From the NCBI GenBank assembly GCA_943789455.1, contig CALSUE010000001.1, positions 499,001-563,000 on the forward strand: a DNA stretch of 64,000 bases, written 5' to 3'. Shown one piece after another: positions 27,646 through 35,932 of this stretch. Under the pieces are notes generated by a model. The model saw only the letters and a list, made by a program, of their open reading frames with translations, was not told the origin of the DNA and made no database searches. The stretch is from an uncultured Flavobacteriaceae bacterium. GTDB taxonomy: Bacteria > Bacteroidota > Bacteroidia > Flavobacteriales > Flavobacteriaceae. The number at the start of each line of letters is the position of its first letter. Positions within the stretch are counted from its first letter, which is position 1. Both the position numbers and the translations under genes were made by a program.

Positions 27646-28599
27646 ATGAAAAAATATACATACACAGAAATGAAAGACACTCGCTCTGGTTTTGGTGATG
27701 GTTTAACAGAGTTAGGAAAAATAAATCCTAATGTAGTTGCACTATGTGCAGATTTAATAGGGTCATTGAAAATGAATGATTTTAAAGACAATCATCCAGA
27801 ACGTTTCTTTCAAGTAGGAATAGCAGAAGCTAATATGATGGGTATAGCTGCAGGTTTAACCATAGGGGGTAAAATACCATTTACGGGTACGTTTGCTAAT
27901 TTTTCTACTGGTCGTGTATATGATCAAATACGCCAATCCATAGCCTATTCAGATAAAAATGTAAAAATTTGCGCTTCTCATGCTGGATTAACATTGGGGG
28001 AAGATGGTGCTACTCATCAAATTTTAGAAGATATTGGTTTAATGAAGATGTTGCCAGGAATGACAGTTATTAATACCTGTGACTACAACCAAACAAAAGC
28101 AGCAACTATTGCCATTGCTGAACATCATGGTCCTGTCTATTTACGTTTTGGTCGCCCAAAAGTACCAGTATTTATGCCTACAGATCAGCCTTTTAAAATT
28201 GGTAAAGCAGTCATATTAACTGAAGGTACAGATGTAACTATAGTGGCTACTGGTCATTTGGTTTGGGAATCTTTACAAGCTGCTGAAAAGTTAGAAGCTG
28301 AAGGGATTAGTGCTGAGGTTATCAATATTCATACAATTAAACCTTTAGATGAAGAAGCAATTTTAAAGTCTATAGCTAAAACAGGATGTATAGTTACTGC
28401 TGAAGAACATAATAAGTTCGGAGGTTTAGGGGAAAGTGTTGCGAGATGTTTAGCAGAGAACTTACCTACTCCACAAGAGTTTGTTGCTGTTAATGATACT
28501 TTTGGTGAATCTGCTACACCAGCTCAATTGATGGAGAAATATAATATAAATGACGAAGCTGTTGTTAAGGCAGTAAAAAAAGTCTTAAAAAGAAAATAA
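27646..28599 (+). CDS. Transketolase, C-terminal subunit
   Basis: 317 residues, matching only the C-terminal half of transketolase: the pyrimidine-binding domain (FQVGIAEANMMGIAAGLTIGG, FTGTFANF, SHAGLTLGEDGATHQ) and the C-terminal domain (VTIVATGHLVWESLQAA, TAEEHNKFGGLGESV). In two-subunit transketolases the diphosphate-binding half is a second gene; it is not next to this one. Together they would transfer ketol units in the non-oxidative pentose phosphate pathway. It sits between maf and an outer-membrane protein gene. Confidence 0.93.
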   Translation: MKKYTYTEMKDTRSGFGDGLTELGKINPNVVALCADLIGSLKMNDFKDNHPERFFQVGIAEANMMGIAAGLTIGGKIPFTGTFANFSTGRVYDQIRQSIAYSDKNVKICASHAGLTLGEDGATHQILEDIGLMKMLPGMTVINTCDYNQTKAATIAIAEHHGPVYLRFGRPKVPVFMPTDQPFKIGKAVILTEGTDVTIVATGHLVWESLQAAEKLEAEGISAEVINIHTIKPLDEEAILKSIAKTGCIVTAEEHNKFGGLGESVARCLAENLPTPQEFVAVNDTFGESATPAQLMEKYNINDEAVVKAVKKVLKRK

Positions 28600-28629
28600 T
28601 TCATTTAATATTTTAATTTAAAATAAATT

Positions 28630-29265
28630 ATGAAAAAAATAATATTTGCTTGTTTTTTATTAACTCTTGTAACTAAAAATTCGCAAGCTCAACTACAATT
28701 TGGATTAAAAGGTGGGGTTAATTATAATTCAGACTCTTTTGAAAGTGTTTCAAATGATGTATTGAATGGTGCAAAAACCAAGACTGGAATTCATACAGGA
28801 TTATGGCTCAGAGCGAAGTTACCTGTGATAGGTTTTTATATAAGGCCAGAAATTGTATACACTGAATTAAATAATAGTGTAAACTATGAAAGTCCATTTT
28901 CAGCTCCAAAAACTACTGACTTTAAATTTAGAAAAATAGATGTCCCTGTATTAATAGGAAAGAAGTTCTTAGGTATTGGTAATGTTTTTGCAGGCCCATC
29001 CTTTCAATATATCTTATCCTCAGATTTTGAGTTAAATGATTTAAGAGAGGTTTCTACTGAAAGTTTTTCATTAGGTATTCAACTAGGTGCCGGAATAGAA
29101 TTAGGGCGTTTAGGTATAGATTTAAGATGGGAAAGAGGTTTGTCTAAAACTGAAACTGTTTTTGTTGACAATACTATTTTTGATAGTAATTTTAATTTTG
29201 ATAAAAGAGTGAGTCAAATTATTTTTGGAATTTCTTACAAACTAAGTAAAGTCAAAAAAGATTAA
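28630..29265 (+). CDS. Outer membrane beta-barrel protein (PorT-like family)
   Basis: 211 residues, signal peptide MKKIIFACFLLTLVTKNSQA. The mature part begins QLQFGLKGGVNYNSDSF and shows alternating amphipathic strands, ending ...IIFGISYKLSKVKKD, typical of small 8-stranded outer-membrane barrels grouped as the PorT/OmpW-like beta-barrel family in Bacteroidota. Not recognisable as the T9SS protein PorT itself. Starts 30 bases after the transketolase gene and ends at a strong bidirectional hairpin. Confidence 0.85.
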   Translation: MKKIIFACFLLTLVTKNSQAQLQFGLKGGVNYNSDSFESVSNDVLNGAKTKTGIHTGLWLRAKLPVIGFYIRPEIVYTELNNSVNYESPFSAPKTTDFKFRKIDVPVLIGKKFLGIGNVFAGPSFQYILSSDFELNDLREVSTESFSLGIQLGAGIELGRLGIDLRWERGLSKTETVFVDNTIFDSNFNFDKRVSQIIFGISYKLSKVKKD

Positions 29266-29272
29266 AAAAAAA

Positions 29273-29294
29273 AGCTCTTGAATTATCAAGAGCT
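29273..29294. terminator. Bidirectional terminator between the barrel protein and FKBP genes
   Basis: Perfect 9-bp stem AGCTCTTGA / TCAAGAGCT with a 4-base ATTA loop, flanked by A9 on the left and T7 on the right, so it works in both directions. Confidence 0.9.
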
Positions 29295-29311
29295 TTTTTT
29301 TAATATAAATT

Positions 29312-30187
29312 TTAATTAATATCTGGATTTAAATAATCAGGTAATGTTGGATTATTTGGATCATTAAAGTCATTAGTTGGATCACCATCAGCACCACCTT
29401 CATCTTTTGTTGCAATCCCATCATTATCATCATCTGGGTCTAAGAAATTGGGAAAACCATCGCCATCAGTATCGTCATTTCTAGGATCTCCATCTCCATC
29501 AGGATCTTCTAATATTGACGGAACAGAATCTAAATCGTGGTCTGTATTTTCTACTACATCATACAATTCTATATAAAACAGTAAACTCGAACTTGGAGGA
29601 ATTCCAGCAGTTCCAAATTTACCATAAGCTAATCCAGAAGGAATAAATAATACACCTTTACCACCATTTACATAGGTGATTGGTCCATTATTGGTAATAT
29701 TTTCACCACCTTTAAAATTAGTGAAACCGTGAGACCAGCCTCTTATTACAGAATTTAAGGTAAGCCATAAAGGATTCACTGTACGCTCATCAAAATCAAT
29801 TAATTCTACTGTAGAATTAAAATATTGACCTTTATATTTTACTAAAACTGAATCTACTTCAGTTGGATAGCCTTTTTCTGGCATTGGGCTTCCTTCATTT
29901 TTTACAAAAACATATAATTTGTAATCAACATCAAAATCAGTAACGTCTTGAGTTAATAGCCTAGAATCATTAATAAGTGCGGTAGCACCTGTAACAAGGG
30001 GTTGAACTGAATCTATTGCATCGTTATAATAATGGTTTTCTAAAAAAACAAGAATAGAATCATTATCAATCAATGCTTGTCCTTCATAATCAAAATCATC
30101 TACTGGCACTCCAAAAGTATCATCATCACAGGCATAACCTATAAACAATATTGATAAACATAAAAATAAAAGCTTTCTATTAAACAT
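29312..30187 (-). CDS. FKBP-type peptidyl-prolyl isomerase lipoprotein with thrombospondin-3-like acidic tail
   Basis: 291 residues with lipobox Cys20 (FIGYACDDD). The central part (about 110-215) is an FKBP domain: VLVKYKGQYF, the VIRGWSHGF segment, FIPSGLAYGKFGTAGIPP and LLFYIELYDV. From about 216 on come calcium-binding Asp-rich repeats (DGDGDPRNDDTDGDGFPNF, DPDDDNDGI) of the thrombospondin type 3 kind. It should help fold exported proteins in the periplasm or on the surface. It may be related to the gliding-associated FKBP lipoproteins, though I cannot assign it to GldI. Very acidic after Cys20, which may be a surface-export signal. Confidence 0.9.
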   Translation of the reverse strand: MFNRKLLFLCLSILFIGYACDDDTFGVPVDDFDYEGQALIDNDSILVFLENHYYNDAIDSVQPLVTGATALINDSRLLTQDVTDFDVDYKLYVFVKNEGSPMPEKGYPTEVDSVLVKYKGQYFNSTVELIDFDERTVNPLWLTLNSVIRGWSHGFTNFKGGENITNNGPITYVNGGKGVLFIPSGLAYGKFGTAGIPPSSSLLFYIELYDVVENTDHDLDSVPSILEDPDGDGDPRNDDTDGDGFPNFLDPDDDNDGIATKDEGGADGDPTNDFNDPNNPTLPDYLNPDIN

Positions 30188-30232
30188 TTAAATAAATTTA
30201 GTGCTGCAATTTACCATTTTTATACCTTTGTA

Positions 30233-30240
30233 GAAAGTGA
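30233..30240 (+). promoter_or_regulatory. Candidate -7 box for the S4-domain gene
   Basis: TACCTTTG matches TAnnTTTG; TTTA at 30210-30213 lies 19 bases upstream as a weak -33. The start codon is 22 bases downstream. Confidence 0.5.
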
Positions 30241-30262
30241 ATTTGCTTTTTTTAACTTTTTT

Positions 30263-30637
30263 ATGAGAATAGATAAATATCTTTGGTGTATTCGTATTTT
30301 TAAAACAAGAAATATTGCAACTGAATCTTGTAAAAAGGGTCAAGTTAAAATTGATGGTATTAATTGTAAACCTTCAAAAGATGTTTATGGGGGTGAAATT
30401 ATTTCAGTTCGTAAGAATCAAATAAATTATAAAATTGAAATACTTGCTGTTCCTGAAAGTAGAATTGGCGCCAAATTAGTTCAACAATTTTGCAAAGATA
30501 TTACTCCAAAAGAAGAGTTTGAAAAATTAGATTTACTACAATACTCCAAGGATTATTATAGAAAAAGGGGAACAGGAAGACCTACAAAAAAAGACAGAAG
30601 AGATATTGATGATTATTATGAATCTCCAGAACAATAA
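30263..30637 (+). CDS. S4 domain RNA-binding protein (Hsp15-like)
   Basis: 124 residues. The S4 fold occupies residues 1-55 (MRIDKYLWCIRIFKTRNIAT, KKGQVKIDGINCKPSKDV), followed by a basic tail rich in Arg and Lys (YYRKRGTGRPTKKDRRDID). Resembles Hsp15, which binds free 50S subunits carrying nascent chains. Followed after 5 bases by a phosphoribosyltransferase gene, likely the same transcript. Confidence 0.9.
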   Translation: MRIDKYLWCIRIFKTRNIATESCKKGQVKIDGINCKPSKDVYGGEIISVRKNQINYKIEILAVPESRIGAKLVQQFCKDITPKEEFEKLDLLQYSKDYYRKRGTGRPTKKDRRDIDDYYESPEQ

Positions 30638-30642
30638 ATAAA

Positions 30643-31143
30643 ATGGAAAAAACAACTATTATTTTAAATCACATTCAAATTAATCAAAAAATTAAGAGGA
30701 TTGCTTATCAAATTTATGAAGCAAATAGTACTGAAAAAGAGGTTATAATTGCTGGTATCCAAGGAAACGGTTTTTATTTTTCAAAACTACTAGCCAAAAC
30801 TTTAGATAAGATTTCATCTTTGAAAATTATACTTTGCGAGGTGTACATTGATAAAAAGAATCCTTTAAATAAAATAACTACAAGTATTAAAACTATTGAT
30901 TATGAAAATAAACCTATTGTTTTGGTAGATGATGTTTTAAACTCAGGAACTACATTAATGTATGGTATAAAGCATTTTCTTGATGTTCCTTTGAAGCGTT
31001 TCAAAACAGCTGTACTAGTGAATAGGAATCATAAAAAATACCCTGTTAAAGCAGATTTTAAAGGAATTTCATTATCTACTTCAATTAATGAACACGTAGA
31101 GGTTATTTTTGATGAAAAAAATTCAAAAGCTTATTTAGTGTAG
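30643..31143 (+). CDS. Phosphoribosyltransferase family protein
   Basis: 166 residues. The PRPP-binding motif is VLVDDVLNSGTTLMYG (about residues 88-103). N-terminal hood-like part HIQINQKIKRIAYQIYEAN. The overall pattern is close to PyrR/hypoxanthine-type enzymes, but PyrR's role cannot be claimed. It overlaps the convergent shikimate kinase gene by 9 bases. Confidence 0.88.
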   Translation: MEKTTIILNHIQINQKIKRIAYQIYEANSTEKEVIIAGIQGNGFYFSKLLAKTLDKISSLKIILCEVYIDKKNPLNKITTSIKTIDYENKPIVLVDDVLNSGTTLMYGIKHFLDVPLKRFKTAVLVNRNHKKYPVKADFKGISLSTSINEHVEVIFDEKNSKAYLV

Positions 31144-31653
31144 TAGGATTCTTATTTCAGCAACTATAGCGTCTATATTTTTCGAATTAATTGAAATACT
31201 ATATTTTGCTTTTTCGTAATATATGCTTCGTTCAAAAAGATGTTTAGCAATGTATTCAATTAAACTTTCTTTTGTGTGTGAAGCTAGTAAGGGTCTTTTA
31301 GAATTGTTGTTTATTAGCCTTTCATACAAAGTTGTAATAGACGCCTTAAGGTATATGGAGAGAAGATCATGCTCTTTAGAAATAATATCAATATTATTAG
31401 CATAACAAGGAGTTCCACCGCCTAGAGATAAAACATATGAATCATTTTCTTTAATAAATTTCTTTAAATAGTTATGCTCTATTTTTCTGAAATATATTTC
31501 CCCTTTTTCTTTAAAAATTTCTGTAATGGTTTTATTTTCTTCTTTTTCAATATACTCATCTAAATCAGTAAAATTTTGATAAAGCTTTTTTGCTAATTGA
31601 ACACCAATTGTAGTTTTTCCACTACCCATATATCCCAAAAGAATAATTTTCAT
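31135..31653 (-). CDS. aroK: Shikimate kinase
   Basis: 172 residues, typical length. Walker A GYMGSGKTTIG at the N-terminus, the shikimate-binding DLDEYIE and FRKIEHNYL segments, SLGGGTPCY and the lid LINNNSKRPLL. Phosphorylates shikimate in aromatic amino-acid synthesis. No other aro gene is adjacent. Confidence 0.96.
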   Translation of the reverse strand: MKIILLGYMGSGKTTIGVQLAKKLYQNFTDLDEYIEKEENKTITEIFKEKGEIYFRKIEHNYLKKFIKENDSYVLSLGGGTPCYANNIDIISKEHDLLSIYLKASITTLYERLINNNSKRPLLASHTKESLIEYIAKHLFERSIYYEKAKYSISINSKNIDAIVAEIRILLH

Positions 31654-31724
31654 ACAAACTTAATTTACTTACAAATATCGATAAAAAATAAAGTAAAAAA
31701 AGTGCTTTTCTGTTTGAATGCGTT

Positions 31725-31732
31725 TATATTTG
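31725..31732 (+). promoter_or_regulatory. Candidate -7 box for the tRNA-Lys/tRNA-Leu pair
   Basis: TATATTTG matches TAnnTTTG, 20 bases before the tRNA-Lys 5' end. No good -33 is visible at 19 bases. Confidence 0.5.
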
Positions 31733-31752
31733 CATGCTTTTACTAAAAAGTA

Positions 31753-31825
31753 GACCTGGTAGCTCAGTTGGTAGAGCATCTCCCTTTTAAGGAGAGGGTC
31801 CTGGGTTCGAGCCCCAGCCCGGTCA
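31753..31825 (+). tRNA. tRNA-Lys (UUU)
   Basis: 73 bases including discriminator A31825; CCA is not encoded. Anticodon stem TCTCC/GGAGA around the loop CTTTTAA, giving anticodon TTT at 31786-31788. T arm CTGGG-TTCGAGC-CCCAG. The acceptor stem GACCTGG/CCCGGTC has one T-C mismatch at the fifth pair. A tRNA-Leu follows 26 bases later, probably in one transcript. Confidence 0.95.
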
Positions 31826-31851
31826 CTAAAGAAATAGTCTATACTTTAAAA

Positions 31852-31936
31852 GCGCACGTGGCGGAATTGGTAGACGCGCCAGCTTGAGGGGCTGGTATCC
31901 GTTTAGGATGTGGAAGTTCGAATCTTCTCGTGCGCA
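31852..31936 (+). tRNA. tRNA-Leu (GAG)
   Basis: 85 bases including discriminator A31936. The acceptor stem GCGCACG/CGTGCGC is perfect. Anticodon stem CCAGC/GCTGG around the loop TTGAGGG gives anticodon GAG. The long variable arm (ATCC...GGAT) marks a class II tRNA. CCA not encoded. Confidence 0.95.
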
Positions 31937-32003
31937 CTTTTAATGGAGTTTTTTCACAAAACATTAACCCTCTTTTTCACCTTTTAATCATTACTTTTGT
32001 TGC

Positions 32004-32819
32004 ATGCGCAGTAGAAAACTCATTATACTATTCTTTTTTTTCCTTTCCTTACAGGTTTATTCACAAACCGATAGTTTAGTTGTAAAAATTCTAAAAGGAC
32101 AAGTAATAGATTCTGAAACAAAAAAATCATTAAGTGCTTCCCATATATTAAATCTTAATTCAGTGACAGGAACTATTACTGATGACAAAGGATTTTTTGA
32201 AATAACAGCCAAAACAAATGATACGGTAATGGTGTCTTATTTAGGACATTCTTCTATTAAGATAAAAGTAACAAATGATTTATTAAAAGGAAATGAATTA
32301 TTAATTGCTTTATATGAGAAGTCTGAGGAAATCAAAGAAATTATTATAAGGTCGAGCAAATTAATAGGTGTGCTAGAAGTAGATGTTAAGCAAGTACCTA
32401 AAGATAGGTTTACTAGAATTAAAATTAATGGTATTAGGCAAACCTACGAAATTGCTAGACCTAGAGCAGGAGATTTTTCCTCACCTATTGCAGCCTTATT
32501 TCAACCTGTCGATTTCTTATTTAAATTATTTGGGAAAAAACCTAAACAACTTAAAAAACTTCAAAAAATTAAAAAAGAAGATAATCTTCGTAAAATTATG
32601 GCTGGTAAATTTGACCGTGAAGTAATGATGGAATATCTTGAAATGGACAGAAATGACCTTATGAAGTTAATTTCAGATTGTAACTACTCAGAATATTTTG
32701 TCAAAAATGCTAGTGATTTACAAATGATTGAAGCCGTTCTTGATTGTTATGAAGTTTATAAGGCGCTTAAAAATGGTAAAATAGAACGAAGTAGACTACC
32801 TACAAAAAAAAGAAATTAA
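32004..32819 (+). CDS. CarboxypepD_reg-like domain protein, exported
   Basis: 271 residues with a signal peptide (about 1-22, ending LQVYSQ). Residues about 28-115 form a carboxypeptidase-regulatory-like beta-sandwich (LKGQVIDSETKKSLSASHI, GFFEITAKTNDTVMVSYLGH), the module found at the N-terminus of TonB-dependent receptors and many Bacteroidota surface proteins. The rest (about 130-271) is Lys-rich and helical with no domain I recognise. It follows the two tRNA genes and ends at a bidirectional hairpin. Function unknown. Confidence 0.85.
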   Translation: MRSRKLIILFFFFLSLQVYSQTDSLVVKILKGQVIDSETKKSLSASHILNLNSVTGTITDDKGFFEITAKTNDTVMVSYLGHSSIKIKVTNDLLKGNELLIALYEKSEEIKEIIIRSSKLIGVLEVDVKQVPKDRFTRIKINGIRQTYEIARPRAGDFSSPIAALFQPVDFLFKLFGKKPKQLKKLQKIKKEDNLRKIMAGKFDREVMMEYLEMDRNDLMKLISDCNYSEYFVKNASDLQMIEAVLDCYEVYKALKNGKIERSRLPTKKRN

Positions 32820-32850
32820 AAACTTAATTTTATGTTTATATAGCAACAAA

Positions 32851-32877
32851 AAAAACCAGCATAAGCTGGTTTTTTTT
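32851..32877. terminator. Bidirectional terminator between the CarboxypepD_reg and SPFH genes
   Basis: Stem core CCAGC (32856-32860) / GCTGG (32865-32869), loop ATAA, extended by the flanking A and T runs to about 12 bp. It serves both converging genes. Confidence 0.88.
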
Positions 32878-32896
32878 ATATGGTAATGAGTTTGTC

Positions 32897-33730
32897 CTAT
32901 TGGTTTCCTAATATTATAGGCATTCCACTTTTTCCAGAACCAATGATGACTACTTTACTATTAGAGGATTGAGACAATTTAATTGTAGCTTCAATTCCTT
33001 TGTCTTGTAAAATCCTATCATTTAATGAAGCACTTAAAATCTTATTAGCATCAGCTTTACCTTGAGCCTCAATAATCTGCTTTTCAGCCTCTTTTTTAGC
33101 TGTAACTAATCTAAACTCATATTCTAAAGACTCTTGCTCTTGTTTTAATTTACGTTCAATAGCTGTTTTAATTGTAGGTGGAAGTGTTACATCTCTCACT
33201 AAAACTGAATTTAATTGTATGTATTGAGGACTTAATATTTTTTTTGTCTCCTCGAATATTTCTGTTTGTATAGCATCTCTTTTTGTAGAATACAATTGTT
33301 CTGGTGTATAACGCCCAACAACACTTCTAGTAGCTGATCTAATAGCTGGTATAATTACATCGTCTTCATAAGCTTCACCTCTAGTTTGGTGAAGTAAAGC
33401 AACTGTTGCTGTGGTAGCTTGGTACAAAACCGAAGCATCTAACTTAATTTCTAATCCATTAGATGATAAAACAGACATTTTTTCCTCAAACAACTCTTGT
33501 TGTCTAACATTATATTTGAAAACCTTGTTCCAGGGCATTACTAAATTAAACCCCTCATCTAGAGGCGGAGTATCTGTAACCACACCACCTATCCACTCAT
33601 ATAAAACCCCACGTTCTCCTGAACCAATTGTTACCGCAGATTTAGAAATCAATACAATTGTTGTTAAAATTATTCCTATAGTAAATAAAGCTCCTTTTGG
33701 AAATTTAAATTCAATTTGATTATTTGCCAT
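32897..33730 (-). CDS. SPFH/prohibitin family membrane protein
   Basis: 277 residues. One N-terminal transmembrane segment (about 13-32, LFTIGIILTTIVLISKSAVT), the SPFH band-7 domain (about 30-200, GERGVLYEWIGGV, SRDVTLPPT-like segment VRDVTLPPTIKTAIERKL) and a coiled-coil region (EYEFRLVTAKKEAEKQIIEAQGKAD; shown in part). Such proteins form ring-like membrane scaffolds and often modulate FtsH-type proteases. It stands alone rather than in a HflK/HflC pair. Confidence 0.92.
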   Translation of the reverse strand: MANNQIEFKFPKGALFTIGIILTTIVLISKSAVTIGSGERGVLYEWIGGVVTDTPPLDEGFNLVMPWNKVFKYNVRQQELFEEKMSVLSSNGLEIKLDASVLYQATTATVALLHQTRGEAYEDDVIIPAIRSATRSVVGRYTPEQLYSTKRDAIQTEIFEETKKILSPQYIQLNSVLVRDVTLPPTIKTAIERKLKQEQESLEYEFRLVTAKKEAEKQIIEAQGKADANKILSASLNDRILQDKGIEATIKLSQSSNSKVVIIGSGKSGMPIILGNQ

Positions 33731-33822
33731 TTTTTTTATTTTTTAATATTTATGCTAATTTACAACTTAATGTTCTCTTTCTAAGCTGTTATCTAAAATT
33801 ATCTAATAAAATCAATTGGTAT

Positions 33823-35850
33823 TTATACTTTACCAAAGTATTTTCTAATAAACCATTCTAATGATAATAGGAAGATAACGAACAACATCATCCAGGTTTT
33901 ATCAATAAGACTTGTTGAGATTTCTTTAGATTTTTGTTCAATATTAAACCTATTATCATTTACTAATTTATCAATAAGTAAATGATAATTATCTTCAAAA
34001 TATAACTCTCCTTTTGTTTTTTTTGCTAAAAGACCTAATTTATTGCTATTTGCACTTGTGAATTGTTCTTCTACAAAAAAATCATTGACTACAAAACTTC
34101 CTTTTTTTGAAATATTTTGCCCCTCTACAGTCAGTATATACTCATATTTCCCCGAATTTAATGAATTTAAATATATTTGATATGAGGAATCAAATAATGA
34201 AAAAGGTAGTATACTCTTTTCATTTGTATCCTTATTAACGATGGTAAGTAAAAGAGTTGCTCTATTGTCAAATTGGTAGTTTTCATCTACATAAAAAGCA
34301 CTAATTAATATCTTTGAATTTATATTGTAAGAGGGTTTAATTTCTAAATCTAACCGATCTCTAATTTTTTTGTTTGTAGTGTATTGAATAATACTTCCTA
34401 TAAATTTGTCAAAATATTGGAAAGAATTATCTTTTTGAAAACTACTCGACCTCCATTTCCAGAGATCTTCACCAAATAAAAATATTTTTTTATGATTACG
34501 CTCATTCGTAGAGATTAATAATGGTTTTTGAGAAGAAAATCCATTAATATTTTGAAATAATAAAGTTTGATGCGGTATAGATATTGTTAATTCTCCAAAA
34601 TAGTCTAATAAGGGTGGAAAATTTTCAAAGCCAATATTTTTTTGAGAAAAAGTTAAAAAACTACTATTAAATGCTGCTGAATAATTTTCCAACTGGTTGA
34701 TGTTCTTCTTGTTAATCCCAAGAGATTTAGTATTAATGAATGACCAATCTGTTTTTGAACCTGTAATTAATACAAAGGATAATTTTTTGCTATTTAATTG
34801 ATTTAATAATAAATTAAACTTTTCATCAGGCTGATATAGTATAACTGTTTGATAATCATCAATTTGATTTTTTTCGTTACTTATAATTTCTATATTAACT
34901 TTTCGCTGTTTGTCACTTTCAATCGCTTTTTTTAAAGCACCTAAATCTGGATGATAAAAAGAACTAACAATTAAAATTTTAGATTGTTTATTGTTAACCT
35001 CAACTGAAAAGTTCTTAGAATTATTAGTTTTATTTTTTTCATTTTTTAGAGATTGTATTTTTGATTTAAATAAGTTTGGTCCTTCTTGAGTTGCTTTAAT
35101 AAAGGTTTTAAGTATTCTTGAATTATTAGTTTTAGTGAAGTTAACTTGTTTGTTAAAAATAATTTTTCCATTTTTTTCTATGCTGTAACGAAGACTTACG
35201 GGTTGATCCCCATCATATTGTAAAATTGTTTCAACTGGAAATTTATTATTAATAAAACTATATCTATTTACATTTATTTGTGAAATTTTAACATCTTTAT
35301 ATTTGCTTGTGTCTCCTACAACTATTGGGAAAATAGGTTCTTTAATTTTGACATATTGATAATCATTCCCTAGGGTTTGATTACCGTCGGAAATTAAAAG
35401 TATTGGATTAGTTGTGTTTTTTTGAATCTTAGAAATTCTTTTTAATGGAATAGAGATATCTGTTTGATTCTCATCAAAATTAAAAGTATCATTCAATTGG
35501 AATTTATTTCCAAAAGAATAATAATCAATATTAAATTTTTTATTTAGTTTTTTATCAGTTTTTAAGCTTTCTAAAATATGTTTTACTAGACTGTCTTTTT
35601 TAAAATACTTAATCGATGAGGAATTATCTACAAGTACAGAAAGCTTTGTCTTTTGGGGAAATAATACCTTCTCAGGTATTGTCGGATTTATTAGCAATAG
35701 TATAATTAAAAATATAGCGAGGGAACGAATTATTGCTAAAACTAAGTTTATTTTAGTGGGTTGTTTTACCTTATAATAGTACAAATAATAACCAAAAAAA
35801 CTACTAAAAAGTAAACCCAGAAGAATCCATATGATTAAGTACTTTTCCAA
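33823..35850 (-). CDS. VWA-like membrane protein of unknown function
   Basis: 675 residues. Two N-terminal transmembrane helices (about 4-26 and 38-56) and one at the C-terminus (about 652-668) place the bulk of the protein in the periplasm. Residues about 70-200 look like a von Willebrand A fold with a MIDAS-type DNSSS (LSVLVDNSSSIKYF) and LLISDGNQTLGND. The overall plan recalls BatA/BatB-type or glutamine-amidotransferase-like membrane proteins of Bacteroidota, but I cannot assign it. It is upstream of the SPFH gene by 92 bases on the same strand. Confidence 0.78.
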   Translation of the reverse strand: MEKYLIIWILLGLLFSSFFGYYLYYYKVKQPTKINLVLAIIRSLAIFLIILLLINPTIPEKVLFPQKTKLSVLVDNSSSIKYFKKDSLVKHILESLKTDKKLNKKFNIDYYSFGNKFQLNDTFNFDENQTDISIPLKRISKIQKNTTNPILLISDGNQTLGNDYQYVKIKEPIFPIVVGDTSKYKDVKISQINVNRYSFINNKFPVETILQYDGDQPVSLRYSIEKNGKIIFNKQVNFTKTNNSRILKTFIKATQEGPNLFKSKIQSLKNEKNKTNNSKNFSVEVNNKQSKILIVSSFYHPDLGALKKAIESDKQRKVNIEIISNEKNQIDDYQTVILYQPDEKFNLLLNQLNSKKLSFVLITGSKTDWSFINTKSLGINKKNINQLENYSAAFNSSFLTFSQKNIGFENFPPLLDYFGELTISIPHQTLLFQNINGFSSQKPLLISTNERNHKKIFLFGEDLWKWRSSSFQKDNSFQYFDKFIGSIIQYTTNKKIRDRLDLEIKPSYNINSKILISAFYVDENYQFDNRATLLLTIVNKDTNEKSILPFSLFDSSYQIYLNSLNSGKYEYILTVEGQNISKKGSFVVNDFFVEEQFTSANSNKLGLLAKKTKGELYFEDNYHLLIDKLVNDNRFNIEQKSKEISTSLIDKTWMMLFVIFLLSLEWFIRKYFGKV

Positions 35851-35880
35851 AAAATTATATTTATGTGAAAGATATAAAAA

Positions 35881-35909
35881 AAACCTAGACAGCTTTGGTG
35901 TCTAGGTTT
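35881..35909 (-). terminator. Terminator of fabG
   Basis: Perfect 11-bp stem AAACCTAGACA / TGTCTAGGTTT with a 7-base loop. On the minus strand it is followed by a T run. It lies 23 bases beyond the fabG stop and before the VWA-like gene, separating the two units. Confidence 0.85.
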
Positions 35910-35932
35910 GTTTTATAAATACTTTATTGTGT

